Positions 1 through 9,735 of a DNA stretch of 64,000 nt are shown here, in pieces (positions within the stretch are counted from its first letter, which is position 1; each line of letters begins with the position of its first letter). The position numbers and the translations under genes were made by a program. The notes under the pieces are model-generated. The model was given only the letters and a program-made list of their open reading frames with translations. It was not told where the DNA came from and made no database searches. Source of the stretch: Xanthostigma xanthostigma (lineage: Eukaryota > Arthropoda > Insecta > Raphidioptera > Raphidiidae); NCBI GenBank assembly GCA_963575645.1, contig OY754470.1, forward strand, positions 9,308,501 to 9,372,500. Direction: 5' to 3'.

Positions 1-71
1 GCTCTAACTATCGCGAGACATGTTCCCTCTGCCAGAAACAATTTTAAAACCATTACTATGATTATCTATAC

Positions 72-440
72 CAGGGGCGGGCAAATCTTTTGATCCAGGG
101 CCATATGAAAATTCGACCGCGGGCCGTATAGCTGATGAAAATTTGACCGCGGGCCAAAAATTTTCAGAGCATTCTATTTCCGCATTTGGAGAGCAAAAAA
201 AAAAGGTCCTCACATTCTATTTCTGCATTTGGAGAGCAAAAAAAAAGGTCCTCGCATTCTATTTCCGCATTTTGAGAGCAAAAAAAAAAGGTCCTCACAT
301 TCTATTTTCGCATTTGGGGTGTTCTGGCGCCCTTGCTATTTCTTTACTATTTTTCTAAAATTTATAAAATGCTTCGCGGGCCGGACAAAATTGTGCTGCG
401 GGCCGGATCCGGCCCGCGGGCCGCCATTTGCGCAGGCCTA
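72..440. mobile_element. Non-autonomous hAT element (MITE), perfect 8-bp target duplication
   Basis: The 5' terminus reads CAGGGGCGGGCAAAT and the complement of the 3' terminus reads TAGGCCTGCGCAAAT, an imperfect hAT-type inverted repeat. It is flanked by the 8-bp duplication ATCTATAC (64-71 and 441-448), the length hAT transposases produce. The interior has no transposase. It holds about three tandem copies (roughly 180-320) of a 48-bp unit with an A-run followed by GGTCC, and GC-rich 'gcgggcc' motifs near both ends. It sits inside the 5' end of a Helitron-like repeat that resumes at 449. Short open frames here are repeat artefacts. Confidence 0.85.
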
Positions 441-665
441 ATCTATACCTACTAATATTATAAAGAGAGAATGCGAATTTTGTTAGTTTGTGTATATGCG
501 ACGGTTATCTCCGAAAGTACTTTTTTTCACCAATATTTAGAATGAACCATGAAGATGGACACAGGCTATAAATTATCCCGTTAAAATAAAAGCGCTTTTC
601 GTGGAGACCAATTTTGTAATGTAACTCGACGATAAAACGGTGACGGTCTACAAATTCGGGCCACT
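441..665 (+). mobile_element. Helitron-like repeat, 5' portion (repeat A)
   Basis: It starts with a TCTATACCTACTAATATTAT-type head and continues through 'caccaatatttagaa' and 'cgttaaaataaaagcg'. The same order of words occurs at 43439-43672 and, split by insertions, at 8626-9735. The CTAG-like end seen in other copies is missing here. No coding capacity is seen. The hAT element at 72-440 interrupts its first bases. Confidence 0.6.
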
Positions 666-872
666 AGTATGAAATAAAAACAATATTAAAAAAAAAATAA
701 ATGAATATAGGTGGAACATGGAATAGTTGATATAAAAAAATAAATATTGGCGTCGAACGCAGAAACCGAATCAACGACTTTTTATGTGTACGAGGCAGTC
801 GCTATATCTCTCAGCCACCGTATTCTATTGTTAATAGCACAGCCGGTTTGTGTATCTACGTTTTGTTAAAAA
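666..872. other. Unassigned AT-rich spacer
   Basis: I see no gene, RNA or recognised repeat. A short stretch around 750-830 is less AT-rich but has no motif I can name. Confidence 0.5.
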
Positions 873-1165
873 AAAATTTTTCAGAACTTTATAGTTTCGG
901 AAATATTTTGAAAAAAAAATCAGCAGCTCTTTTGTTTTATGAATCTGTCAGAAATAAACTAGTTCAGCATGCTTTGATTAATTTTTACATGACATGGAAC
1001 ATATTATGTAGGTAACCACGGCAACGAATAGCAAATATCATATCGAATACAAACCATTACCCGCGTCACCTCACGCGATATTAGAAATTTTATTTTCTTT
1101 ATTACACTATATCAAATGACGATATTTTGGAATGGTTCCATCATCCAATTGACTGGAATTTTTTC
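873..1165 (+). repeat. Dispersed repeat B, copy 1
   Basis: The segment from 'ctttatagtttcggaaat' through 'cagaaataaactagtt' to 'ccaattgactggaatttt' recurs in the same orientation at 42703-43002 with scattered differences and small indels. No terminal repeats or ORF are seen, so its class is unknown. In both places a Helitron-like repeat A copy lies within a few hundred bases, but on opposite sides. Confidence 0.75.
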
Positions 1166-2190
1166 ATTGCAATTTCAATCGCATAAATCGAAGTTACTCT
1201 ACCGTGCGTAAAGAAGTTTCGTTTTAAAGCATTCGTTAAAATTATGGTTTTCAGAACATTCTGTATAAACATAACAAAATACATGCATATTATGTGAAGT
1301 ACAAATGGCAAAATATAAAACAGAAAGATTTGTGTTTGCACATACAGATATACAAAATTGTGAAAACCAATTTTAAGTGAACAAATACAACAACCTAAGA
1401 ACGAATTCTCATATCTGTCACAATTTATATACATTACCGAATAAAGGTAACTTATGTGTATTGCCTGTGTTACCTTTAGTGGTGTAAGCCAAGGAAACAA
1501 CACACGTGCAATAAAGGAGGAAGAAATATACGGGAGACACTTTGCGTGAGCAGTAGGAACTAAAATATAGAACAGAAGTTAGACTAAAATCAGTTGGAAA
1601 TATATGGTGTTGAAAATACAATATGAGTCCAGCTGTAGTTTAGAGTTGACATCAGTCACTTTGCCTTACGATTACAGAAGTTATAACAGAAAAATATGAT
1701 TTCAAATTGGAGAATATTATGTTTTCATTTTATTTTAGTTTTTTTTCTAAAATAAGAAGCTTATTGCTTATTGAGTAAGCAAATTATTTCCTGATTTCAG
1801 CCATTAAAACTCTTCAGATTTTTAAATATTTTTTTGTTAAACATGTTTTCCTTATTCTCTTCCTGACATTAGTCCAGTCACCTTATAGGGTTTCACCTCG
1901 GAATGAAACGGAATAATTTGAATATTTGTATAAACCTTTATTTTGACATTCTAAATGTTGTCTCAAAAGTCTCATAAGGTCACGTGTGAGCGTCCTTAAA
2001 TATTCAAGGTCAACGGTCGCGAAAATCAGTTTTTTGCAAATACCTAGCTTTCTCTGCCTCAAATCGTATTTGTATTTATTATAAAAGTTGTAGAATATCA
2101 AATTCTCTACAAAATTTGTCTTAAACAATTTTTCATACGTTGTCCCCTTTTTTTAGCTAATTTGACAGAACTATATTTTGGCAAATCTTA
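1166..2190. other. No recognisable feature
   Basis: This is AT-rich sequence. Minus-strand frames of up to 120 codons at 1141-1503 look like low-complexity aromatic-rich chance frames with no motif. I see no repeat copy elsewhere in the window. Confidence 0.5.
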
Positions 2191-2194
2191 GATT

Positions 2195-2402
2195 AACGTT
2201 TGAATAGAAATCTTCAAATAAATAAAACTATCAACCAATTTTTTCAGACTGTATATCGACAAAACATTATAAAATTATAATTCAATATCTCAATATTTAA
2301 TGACGTTTCTGAAGAAGATCCAAATCCGGACCGATTGAGATATTGAATTATAATTTTATAATTTTTTGTCAATATACAGCCTGAAAAAATTGGTTGATAA
2401 TT
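2195..2402 (+). mobile_element. Inverted-repeat relic of the hammerhead-bearing family (family P)
   Basis: Left and right arms with 'aaccaattttttcagac' and 'ctgaaaaaattggttgat' flank a centre that contains CTGAAGAAGATCC then a GGACC arm (2309-2335). This is the decayed hammerhead-like core seen in better copies at 22188, 50703 and 60539. Here the GAAAC box has mutated to GATTG, so the ribozyme core is broken. Outer words (TTAACGTTTGAATAGAAATC, AAATAAATAAAA) match other family members. Confidence 0.7.
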
Positions 2403-3282
2403 TTATTTATAATATATTATTGTATATTTTGGCAAAGTAAGTACTTCAGTGGAACATACTTAAGACATAAAGTCATTGTAATCCGGCACTGCCCGAGCTT
2501 TTCCATTCACAATCAGGGGTCTCTAACTGTATTCAACTCTGAGACACGTTGGTCTGTACTCTCTGGAATTTGTTATCTCCGTGATACAATAAAAATGAAG
2601 AGGACACACGACACAAAAGCGATGCGTCGTCGCAGGAACAAAAAAAGGCATTATCATAAACACAAATGCAATCTCGTCGTAGCAACAACATCCATAAACA
2701 ACGCTTACCTGGATCATATATTACTGAATTCATTCCCAGTGCTACCATTTTATTTTACAGATAAACATAACAGAGTTGTTTGGTGTCCCATGTCCTACTA
2801 CTCTGTTCACAACATGACATGCATATGTGTATATATTGTAGTATTGTATATATTATGAACTATGGAGGTAGGTGTGCATATTAGAGCGTGTAGTATTCTC
2901 GCCAGGACGATTCACACAAAACACGGCCGTACAGCTAGCTAAACACACCACTGCACCAACAAAATTACAAAAATGCGCATTTTTCAATTTTTGTTAACTT
3001 TAAAAAATTGTAATAAACGTGAAGGTATAATATATGTAAAAATGGGTCCATGAAGCCAAAAATTTATTGACCAATGATTTAAACATTTTTTGCTGTTTTC
3101 AATGGAAACAGTTTTTCAAAAAAAAATTGTTTGTTAACCATAACCTCAATTTAAGAAAAAAAATGAAATGGAACTTTATTCTTTCAAGTATTAAGATGAC
3201 ACCATGATTTATTCAAATTTTTAAATTGTTATTTAATAGGTACCTACTATAAAAAAATTATTTTATGTGTTATACTCTCTTA
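2403..3282. other. No recognisable feature
   Basis: A 154-codon plus-strand frame (2394-2858) is open but shows no family motif. It is rich in aromatic and basic runs and starts inside the upstream repeat, so I do not call it a gene. The rest is AT-rich with homopolymer runs. Confidence 0.5.
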
Positions 3283-3503
3283 ACCATAGAGATATTATAC
3301 TAGAGTACGCGAGTGAGCCGTGAAAGTGTCTGCAATTCAGACAGAGAGCAGTTCCTTATCTCTATGGTAACTAATGATACAAAACAATGCTGATTTGAGT
3401 AAACAGATATCTGGTTTTCTGGAATTTCTGCAGCGTTCTCTCTCTCAACTGAGGACACTTTCATTTTTGGCAAGCATACGAACTAGCGTACTCTAGTTAC
3501 ACT
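3283..3503 (-). mobile_element. CCATAGAG-family MITE, copy 1
   Basis: It begins with 'accatagagatat' and contains 'actagagtacgc', 'gaaagtgtctgcaatt', 'caaaacaatgctgatttg', 'gaggacactttca' and 'gcgtactctagt'. The inverse complement of this order is found at 14319-14531. No ORF is present. The ACTAGAGTACGC words form short inverted ends. Confidence 0.65.
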
Positions 3504-4595
3504 ATGCTCTCAACAGACGGGTGCGTTCGTGCTGTAACGGCCGTTCGGAACCCTATTTTCAACGTTAAATTAAAACTATAAATAAATGAGATAGAGTAGG
3601 GTGGTAGGAATTTTTTTCAATTTCGCTATCGCTTACAGCTTTTGAATAAGTAATTGCCAAAAATCTGTGGGACTTTTTTTTCTTTTTCGTTTTTGTTAAT
3701 AATAAATGTAATATTTTGCCGGCGCAAAAAATAAAAAAAACGTCTTTTTCGGAAAAAATTTCCGAATCGAATACGCTATTGCTCATATTATTTGAAGACT
3801 TGGACTTATTTTTCGCAGATACTCACTTCTCGACTATAGGCTATATAGAATCTTATAATATAATATATGAAATACAAAACACAAATTTTCAAAGAAATGA
3901 TCTACCAGGTTGATTTGGACAAGCTGTACCTGTTATTTCCGTGTACATAGCAGAGGTGAGTGCGCCATGAGTGCCTCCGGTGTCAGACCGGACTCGGGGA
4001 GTCGTGTAATTTAGTAATGGGACATTTCGAGTGAAGATAACCGAACTATTCGAGATTTCTTGACAGGTTATTCAAAACCATTCGAATGATTTTTATACCT
4101 ATATTCTTTCTTTTAAACACTGCTTTACTAACCATATTTTATCTGCCTCTGTTCTATGAAGCACCGCATGCAACTCTCTCAAGTCTCACAATTGAAAGCG
4201 AGAGCTAAATTCATTCGCTATAATCATGTATCGAATGCATAGACAGATCGAATGAATTGTGTCTTCACTCGCATAGTATTTAACCCACTGTATTGAATAC
4301 AACTACTTACGTCTTATATCGTTCTACACTCTGACTACTAACATTCGAAACCGAGAGCAATTTTTTTTTTAATTTAGAAAAAAAAAGAAATGCGCTTCGA
4401 CTACTCAGGTCATTAGCACATAATATTTTTTTTTTTATATAGGTTTTATTGGCTTTTGTTTTTAGTAACATTTAGCCACGACAAATATTTATTTATTATT
4501 TAACCATTCCTTTCTTATACTTAATTAATTAGTAAAAGGGCACATAATATTATAAAAATAGGTTACAAAATATGTTATGGAATACAAAATACTAT
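3504..4595. other. No recognisable feature
   Basis: AT-rich DNA with A and T runs and no ORF of note. The stretch around 3950-4020 is less AT-rich but has no recognisable motif. Confidence 0.5.
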
Positions 4596-4602
4596 AAGAT
4601 AT

Positions 4603-4720
4603 TTAGGTAAGTATAAAGTTACGATGCTAGAGTAGTATATACAGTGAGTTATGGTAGATAATATAGTAATAAAGGGTAAGTACAGTAGTTAATAGAAGGT
4701 AAGTATAGTAATAAGGTAAG
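4603..4720 (+). promoter_or_regulatory. Cluster of four splice-donor-like GTAAGTA motifs
   Basis: GGTAAGTATA, GGTAAGTACA, GGTAAGTATA and GGTAAGTACA occur within about 120 bases, in an irregular degenerate tandem. About 130 bases downstream comes a long T tract ending in TTTTGTTTCAG (to 4851), a textbook acceptor. Nothing flanking it looks like coding sequence, so this may be a non-coding exon-intron junction or an accident of a simple repeat. Confidence 0.25.
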
Positions 4721-4789
4721 TACAATGTTGATATAGTGTAGTTAGATAAAGTCAATATTTTTGTATTATAGAGCCTTAGTAAATTTTTT

Positions 4790-4851
4790 GTTTTTTTTTT
4801 ATTTATTTAGGTATTAATATTATTTATTATTTTTTTTTTTTTTTGTTTCAG
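4790..4851 (+). promoter_or_regulatory. Polypyrimidine tract and splice-acceptor-like site
   Basis: Two long T runs are followed by GTTTCAG and then AAACACTGCACCATGG. The ATG at 4863 has a good start context but meets a stop after five codons. No open exon follows. Confidence 0.25.
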
Positions 4852-4859
4852 AAACACTG

Positions 4860-5513
4860 CACCATGGTGTTTAGGAGATAGGGAGAAAAAGAGGTTATGA
4901 ATTTAGACGGTGGATTTGAGAGAGCGTTTTGCTAGAGCTGATTGGTAAGTCCTGTTTCTCGTAGAAATTTCATTAATTTATTTATGTTGAGAGAGCAAAA
5001 TTAATTCGAGAGTTAAAGCATTAATTCATTCACGCATAGTACCAACGTACTGATAACTATTTGATTATAAAAATCATTCGAATAGCAACGTTTCGATTAT
5101 TAAAACCATTCGATTATTCCCAAATCTAGTGTGCTCCGTGTAGGTGTAGGTACTCCGACAGTATCATGCATATTTATGTATATAAATATGTTTATTGTGA
5201 CCGTGTATGCGGCGAACAATGCAGCGCAATGCTGCTGATGGCGCGACACTTGTCCTTTTATTAATTTATATGTCGAAATCAAAATACATAGAAATTTAAT
5301 GAGTTTATTCTGTCTGTAAATTTGCTCCAATAAGTACAACGAAATAAACTGTTCCGAGTGTATATACTGTGCGCCTGTCGAAAGAACGTGCATGGTATAT
5401 GGTTTCGCTGTATTTTGTGAAGTGAAACTTCTTTAGCGACATATCTGTTAGTCATTTCACACTAATGGTAAAAATATCAGAGTGTGAGAATATGGCAGAA
5501 AAACAATCGGAGA
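4860..5513. other. No recognisable feature
   Basis: A 97-codon minus frame (5100-5393) is open but has no family motif. I see no repeat terminus. Confidence 0.5.
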
Positions 5514-6380
5514 CAGTGGCGGATTTGCCCTAAGGCCAAGTAGGCCCGAGCCTAGGGCGGACAGATATTAAGGGCGGCCAATCCTGACAAAACACATTAT
5601 GGCGTATGGCACCGCATCGTATAACAATAATCTTCCTAAAAAAGTTATCGAAATATCTAATTTAAATCAATATTTTGGACAGTTAAGCTTTTTTTAAATG
5701 CATTTAAAACAAACAACTTATTAAAACCAACAATGTTGAGCTATTTTCGAGGTTTTTTGGAACGAAGTTCCTTATGGGACGTTATAGATATGAATGGAGA
5801 GGGCTGGAAAAAAAACGTAAGAAAAAAGCCTAAAGAAAAGGCGTAAAGAAAATCTGTACGGAAATCTAATCTAATTACCTATTGTAGGCCTGTCCGTAGA
5901 CATAGAAAGTTGAAATTTGGCACACTTATAATATAGGGCATGGGACAGATCCTAACGGAGTCGGATTTTTGAATTTTCGTCCCAGAGGGGAGCAAATTGA
6001 AAACAAAAAAGTTAATCGCTTATAATTCGCTCAATTTAAATCAAATCGGTTCGAAACCTGTCTTAAACGAAAGAGGAGAACATTTTACATAAAACAGAAT
6101 TCGCGAAAATAGTTTTTTATACATATAAAAAAGCAGAAATAAACACTGTATATAAATTCGGTTTAGCCTAATACATCTCGCGCACGTGGATCGGCTATCC
6201 TTTTCTCTTACACTGTGTGTTACATTTAAAGGTTGCGTATGTTCTGTCTTAGAATAAAAGATTGCATTTGTTCAAAAATATTTGTCAGTTTTTGACATTA
6301 ATATTTTGTGAAATACAACGCCTTCTAAATTCACGATTTATTATTAAACTTATATAAATAGCAGATAGCTATTATATATC

Positions 6381-6526
6381 TGTCGCCGGGATATTGTCAA
6401 ACCCGTGATATTATAATTATAATTTCACTTAGTGAAATTATAATATCACGAATCTTTGTCAATCGTGATATTGTAATTTCACTAGTGAAATTACAATATC
6501 ACGAATTTGACGATATCCCGGCGACA
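6381..6526. repeat. Nested palindromes (foldback element)
   Basis: The outer arms TGTCGCCGGGATAT (6381) and ATATCCCGGCGACA (ending 6526) enclose two hairpins. The one at 6404-6450 pairs CGTGATATTATAAT with its complement. The one at 6464-6503 is a perfect 40-base palindrome centred on CACTAGTG. The two hairpins are variants of one unit, so this looks like a tandem duplication inside a foldback element. Confidence 0.85.
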
Positions 6527-6533
6527 TATCTAA

Positions 6534-6586
6534 GCGATGTCAATGGTTCAGTGGTAGAATACTCATCTGTTGATAGCGCGCAACGG
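6534..6586 (+). pseudogene. tRNA-Gly-like 5' half
   Basis: 'tggttcagtggtagaatactc' matches the D-arm and A-box region of tRNA-Gly, but the anticodon arm is degenerate and no T-arm follows. It directly abuts the palindromic element. It could be a SINE head or a tRNA fragment. Confidence 0.5.
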
Positions 6587-6660
6587 TCTATATGAGAAGG
6601 GGCGGCTACAGGTACTTAATATATGGCCTGGGGCCTAGGGCGGCTAAGACTGCAAATCCG

Positions 6661-7036
6661 AAGAATACATTTCTTGAAATTAGCAACTACATGAAAAATC
6701 ATGGAGGAATTGAAAAATACAGACATTCCACCACAATTTAAGCGCAAATGCATTTACATTTGGCAAACGTATTTATAATCTGAAAACCTCGAATGAGTAA
6801 ACTGCAAACTCCATTTCAGTATTGTAAGCACAGTGAATGGGCGTGCAAACAGTAACTAAACGAAATCCCCAAAGTCAATAATGACACAAAATACAAATAT
6901 CTAGTCCCCACCGTGCGGGTTTGTGTACCTACACCTACCTGTAAAAAACTCCATACATACCGCACTAAACATCGCCGACACGCCGCCGTTTTGAGTTACT
7001 GTTCAGTCAGACATGTCCAACAAACTAATATATCTA
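6661..7036. other. No recognisable feature
   Basis: No ORF, repeat terminus or RNA gene is seen. Confidence 0.45.
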
Positions 7037-7622
7037 TCTTTATATATAAAAATTACGTGTCACGTTGTGTGTCCGCGATGAACTCCTAAACTACTGAACC
7101 GATTTTAAATTTGATTTGCACACCGTGTGCAATTCGACCCAACTTGAAAGATAGGATAGCTTACATTTCAATTTATAGTAGCAATATTATTTTATTGCAA
7201 ATTATTTGTCTATTCCTTGACAGTCATAATTATCTGTTAGCTCCAAAGGATTCTAACAGATGGCTATACCTGTTGACTGGATTGAGTGAATATTCAATAG
7301 AGCCGGAGTGCTCGAAATAGAGCAAGTGTTTTAAAGACCAGTTATCCACGAATACTTTACGCTATTCTTTTTCGAGCACGACTGCGCAGCCGGAGTGCTC
7401 GAAATAGAGCAAGTGTTTTAAAGACCAGTTATCCACGAATACTTTACGCTATTCTTTTTCGAGCACGACGGCGCAGCCGGAGTGCTCGACATACACACAT
7501 ATACGCCCATGTATATTTTAAAATAGCTAGTAATTAATAAAATAGATAGATAGATAGATGTTCCAATTAAATTGTTTTATTATTTCACTTTATACGTAGC
7601 GAAGCACGTACAGGGCCGCTAG
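7037..7622 (+). mobile_element. Helitron-like element with internal 87-bp tandem repeat
   Basis: It starts TCTTTATATATAAAAATTAC after an A and ends GGGCCGCTAG before a T, matching Helitron insertion between A and T with a CTRR end. Inside are two full copies and one partial copy of an 87-bp unit (7302-7388, 7389-7475, 7476 onward). Each unit begins GCCGGAGTGCTCGAAA and ends near TTTCGAGCAC, so each can fold on itself. A short TAGA microsatellite lies at 7543-7559. No Rep/helicase coding is present, so it is non-autonomous. Confidence 0.7.
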
Positions 7623-7883
7623 TACGAATATATAAAGCTGAAGAGTTTGTTTATAATATATCTTACATATAATATTGTATGGTTGTCCGGTGTCTGTATA
7701 TATAGTAACGGATTACAAAATCTACATACTGTGAGAGTTGTTTTTTTTAATGAATTATACAGACGTTAGCCAAATTAATTCAAATAAATAAAATCGTAAC
7801 TTAGTCTGTAATTGGACAGTTTTAAAGATTCCTAGAGCGAATTTTCAGTTTTTTTGTTTATATTTTTTTGTACCTATCTTCTA
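7623..7883. other. AT-rich spacer between two Helitron-like units
   Basis: It opens with 'aaagctgaagagtttgttt', the head word of the downstream Helitron family, suggesting a truncated copy. Nothing else is recognised. Confidence 0.45.
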
Positions 7884-8231
7884 TCTATACTAATATAGGT
7901 ATAGGTAAAGCTGAAGAGTTTGTTTGGTTGAACGCGCTTATCTCAGGAACTACTGGTTCGAATTGAAAAAACAATTTTTTTTAGTCAATTTATCGAGGCA
8001 GGCTATAACCTATAGGCTATATAATATCACGCTACGATCAATAGAAGCGGAGCATCAATGAAAAATGTAACTCAAAATTTGTCCGTCCGACAAAAACTTT
8101 TGAACGGTAACTCCGATCATCAAGAAATTTGGACACAACATTCATCTCGGTAAATTAAGATGAACGTGCGTAATCATGTCCCTCCCTCATTCGTTCTTTT
8201 GAACCCGGGTGAAACCGGGCTGGACCGCTAG
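7884..8231 (+). mobile_element. Non-autonomous Helitron (CTAG end with hairpin)
   Basis: The 5' end is TCTATACTAATATAGG after an A. The 3' end has the hairpin CCCGGGTGAAACCGGG, then TGGACCGCTAG and a T. This is the classic Helitron 3' architecture. 'ctgaagagtttgtttggttg' and 'caggaactactggttcgaat' are shared with 11827 onward and, inverted, with 63380-63595. It has no coding capacity. Confidence 0.8.
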
Positions 8232-8625
8232 TAATTATTAAATTGTTTTGATCAAAATTCTATGAAGCTTCATAATTTCATGATCATGAGAAAAATATTA
8301 CTTAGCGAGTGAAGAACAAATTGATACAATTTGTAGGAAATTTAATTCTCTACATAACAGGGTTATATTTACACATTTTACCTATAATAAATTACACTCC
8401 TCATACGAGAATGGAAGATATAATGCCAAGTTTAGCCACACCAAGTTTTATACCTTTTTAGCATTTGTCTGCACAATGTACATGTTGTATTTGTGTACAG
8501 CGAACAACGTATCGAATGAAATGTCATTAGTATAATAATATAAAGCTCTGATCAGATCATATGCGAGCACGAACGAGCATTCGGATTCGCGCTCATTTGT
8601 TCTTTCGCGCTTATATCTACACTAA
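8232..8625. other. No recognisable feature
   Basis: AT-rich DNA without ORFs or terminal repeats. Confidence 0.45.
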
Positions 8626-8757
8626 TAATATTATAAAGACGTAAAGCTTGTAAGTTTGGATGTAGGAGGTAATCTCTACTCATCCGATTTCAAATTTTTT
8701 TTCTTAATACCTCGATCGAAAGTACGTACTTTCGGCATCAATTTTAAGGCAGAAAGT

Positions 8758-8965
8758 AACCGACTTCGAAATATGCACTAAGAAGTAAAAAATAATTGCG
8801 TATTGAAATGTTTTGGAGTCGGTGTCAGCCAAAATGAAATCTATTCCGAGAACTAGAGACATTAAAATTTAAATTGCTACTTTCTAATTCCGATGTGACA
8901 CCGACTCTAAAACATTTCAATAAGCAATTATTTTTTTCTTTTTAGTGCATATTTTGAAGTCGGTT
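8758..8965. mobile_element. Foldback MITE with AACCGACTTC ends
   Basis: AACCGACTTCGAAATATGCA at the left pairs with 'tgcatattttgaagtcggtt' at the right. The inner arms 'aaatgttttggagtcggtg' and 'caccgactctaaaacattt' also pair. It is about 208 bp with no ORF. Confidence 0.8.
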
Positions 8966-8984
8966 CAATTTTTTCGTTAAAAAT

Positions 8985-9290
8985 ATTTTATTTTTCTCTT
9001 TTTAGTGTTAGATATTTGACGGAGAAATCGGTGAAACATAAAAATAACATTATGGGTGCCTTTGAAATTTGAGAGTTTCCCTCGATTTCTCCGGATTCCA
9101 CCATCAGATCCTGACTTGGTTCCGATGGGACCACCTCGAAAGTGCACTCTTTCGAATAAAAAAAAATTTGAAAATCAGTCCATAATTGACGGAAAAATCG
9201 GTGAACATACATAAAAAAAATATATGTATATATACAGACGAACATAATATAACCTCCTCCGTTTTTGAAGTCGGTTAAAAAATCACCTAT
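8985..9290 (-). repeat. Lepidopteran AACCGACTTC repeat
   Basis: On the minus strand it reads from AACCGACTTCAAAAACGGAG ('ggaggaggtt') through 'caccgatttttccgtcaat', 'gagtgcactttcgag' and 'ggtggtcccatcgg'. From memory this is a very common repeat in moth and butterfly genomes. A relative starts at 48829. The 109-codon open frame over it is not a gene. Confidence 0.65.
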
Positions 9291-9572
9291 CAACTGTTGT
9301 TTAGATATCGTTCCCATAGCAACCCAATTACATTTCAGCTAATAGTCGCGAGCAGCTGTCATTCGTGTTATGTATTTTAAGCTTATGAATGTATCTGTGT
9401 GTTTATGTTATTAATTAATGTATTTAATAAGCGTACTTACGACAGACGTATGAAGAAAAAAATAGTATACACCACACAGGCCGAAAGTTTGACGCGCAGT
9501 GCAAGACTATCAAACTTTCGGCCCTTATGATGTAATATACTATTTCACCAATATTTAGAGTGGATCTTCAGG

Positions 9573-9651
9573 ATGGACACACGCTATAGCGTGTGTCCAT
9601 CGTGAATTTATTTTAACGCGATAGTATATATACTATCGCGTTAAAATAAAT
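9573..9651. repeat. Two adjacent perfect palindromes in a repeat A copy
   Basis: 9573-9600 is a 28-base perfect palindrome (ATGGACACACGCTA and its complement). 9606-9651 is a 46-base perfect palindrome centred on TATATA. The unrearranged relative at 43560-43620 has single-stranded versions of these words with no palindromes. The palindromes therefore look like a local inversion or template-switch event in this copy. Confidence 0.85.
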
Positions 9652-9735
9652 GAGCTTTTCGTGAAGACCAATTTTGCAACTTAATCGACGAAAAAACGGT
9701 GGCAATCTACAAATTCAGGCATGTAATATTTATGT

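Larger units (their letters stand above)
5514..6660 (+). mobile_element. hAT-type element with CAGTGGCGGATTTGC terminus, decayed
   Basis: The 5' terminus is CAGTGGCGGATTTGCCC with 'gcctagggcgg' just inside. The 3' part carries 'ggcctggggcctagggcgg' and ends 'gactgcaaatccg', where the expected CCACTG is lost. A second copy of this 3' end, with CCACTG intact, is at 48061-48128. The interior has no transposase ORF. It includes 'gtagacatagaaagttg', a phrase I have seen in other insect repeats. A palindromic nest (6381-6526) and a tRNA-Gly-like half lie within it. Confidence 0.65.
8701..9542. mobile_element. Element X, copy 1 (CGAAAGTACGTACTTTCG foldback)
   Basis: It begins 'cttaatacctcgatcgaaag', with the palindromic core AAAGTACGTACTTT, and ends 'gatgtaatatactattt'. 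The same left and right ends bound 29946-30290, inside a different host repeat, so this is a mobile unit. The right end forms a hairpin (9460-9542) pairing 'ggccgaaagtttga' with 'tcaaactttcggcc'. This copy is enlarged by nested sequence at 8758-8965 and 8985-9290. Confidence 0.55.
8626..9735 (+). mobile_element. Helitron-like repeat A copy split by insertions
   Basis: The left part (8626-8700, 'ctacactaataatattataa' to 'catccgatttcaaa') and the right part (9543-9735, 'caccaatatttagag' to 'accaattttgcaac') join to give the repeat A order seen uninterrupted at 43439-43672. About 840 bases of other elements (8701-9542) lie between them. The right part holds unusual perfect palindromes (9573-9651). 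Confidence 0.65.

Noticed and set aside
2394-2858. 154-codon open frame
   Set aside because: No domain or motif, starts inside a transposon relic, and has strongly skewed AT-driven composition. No exon signals.
6404-6503. Bacterial-type terminators or CRISPR repeats from the hairpins
   Set aside because: The context is a eukaryotic transposon-rich region. Only two hairpins occur and there are no spacers.
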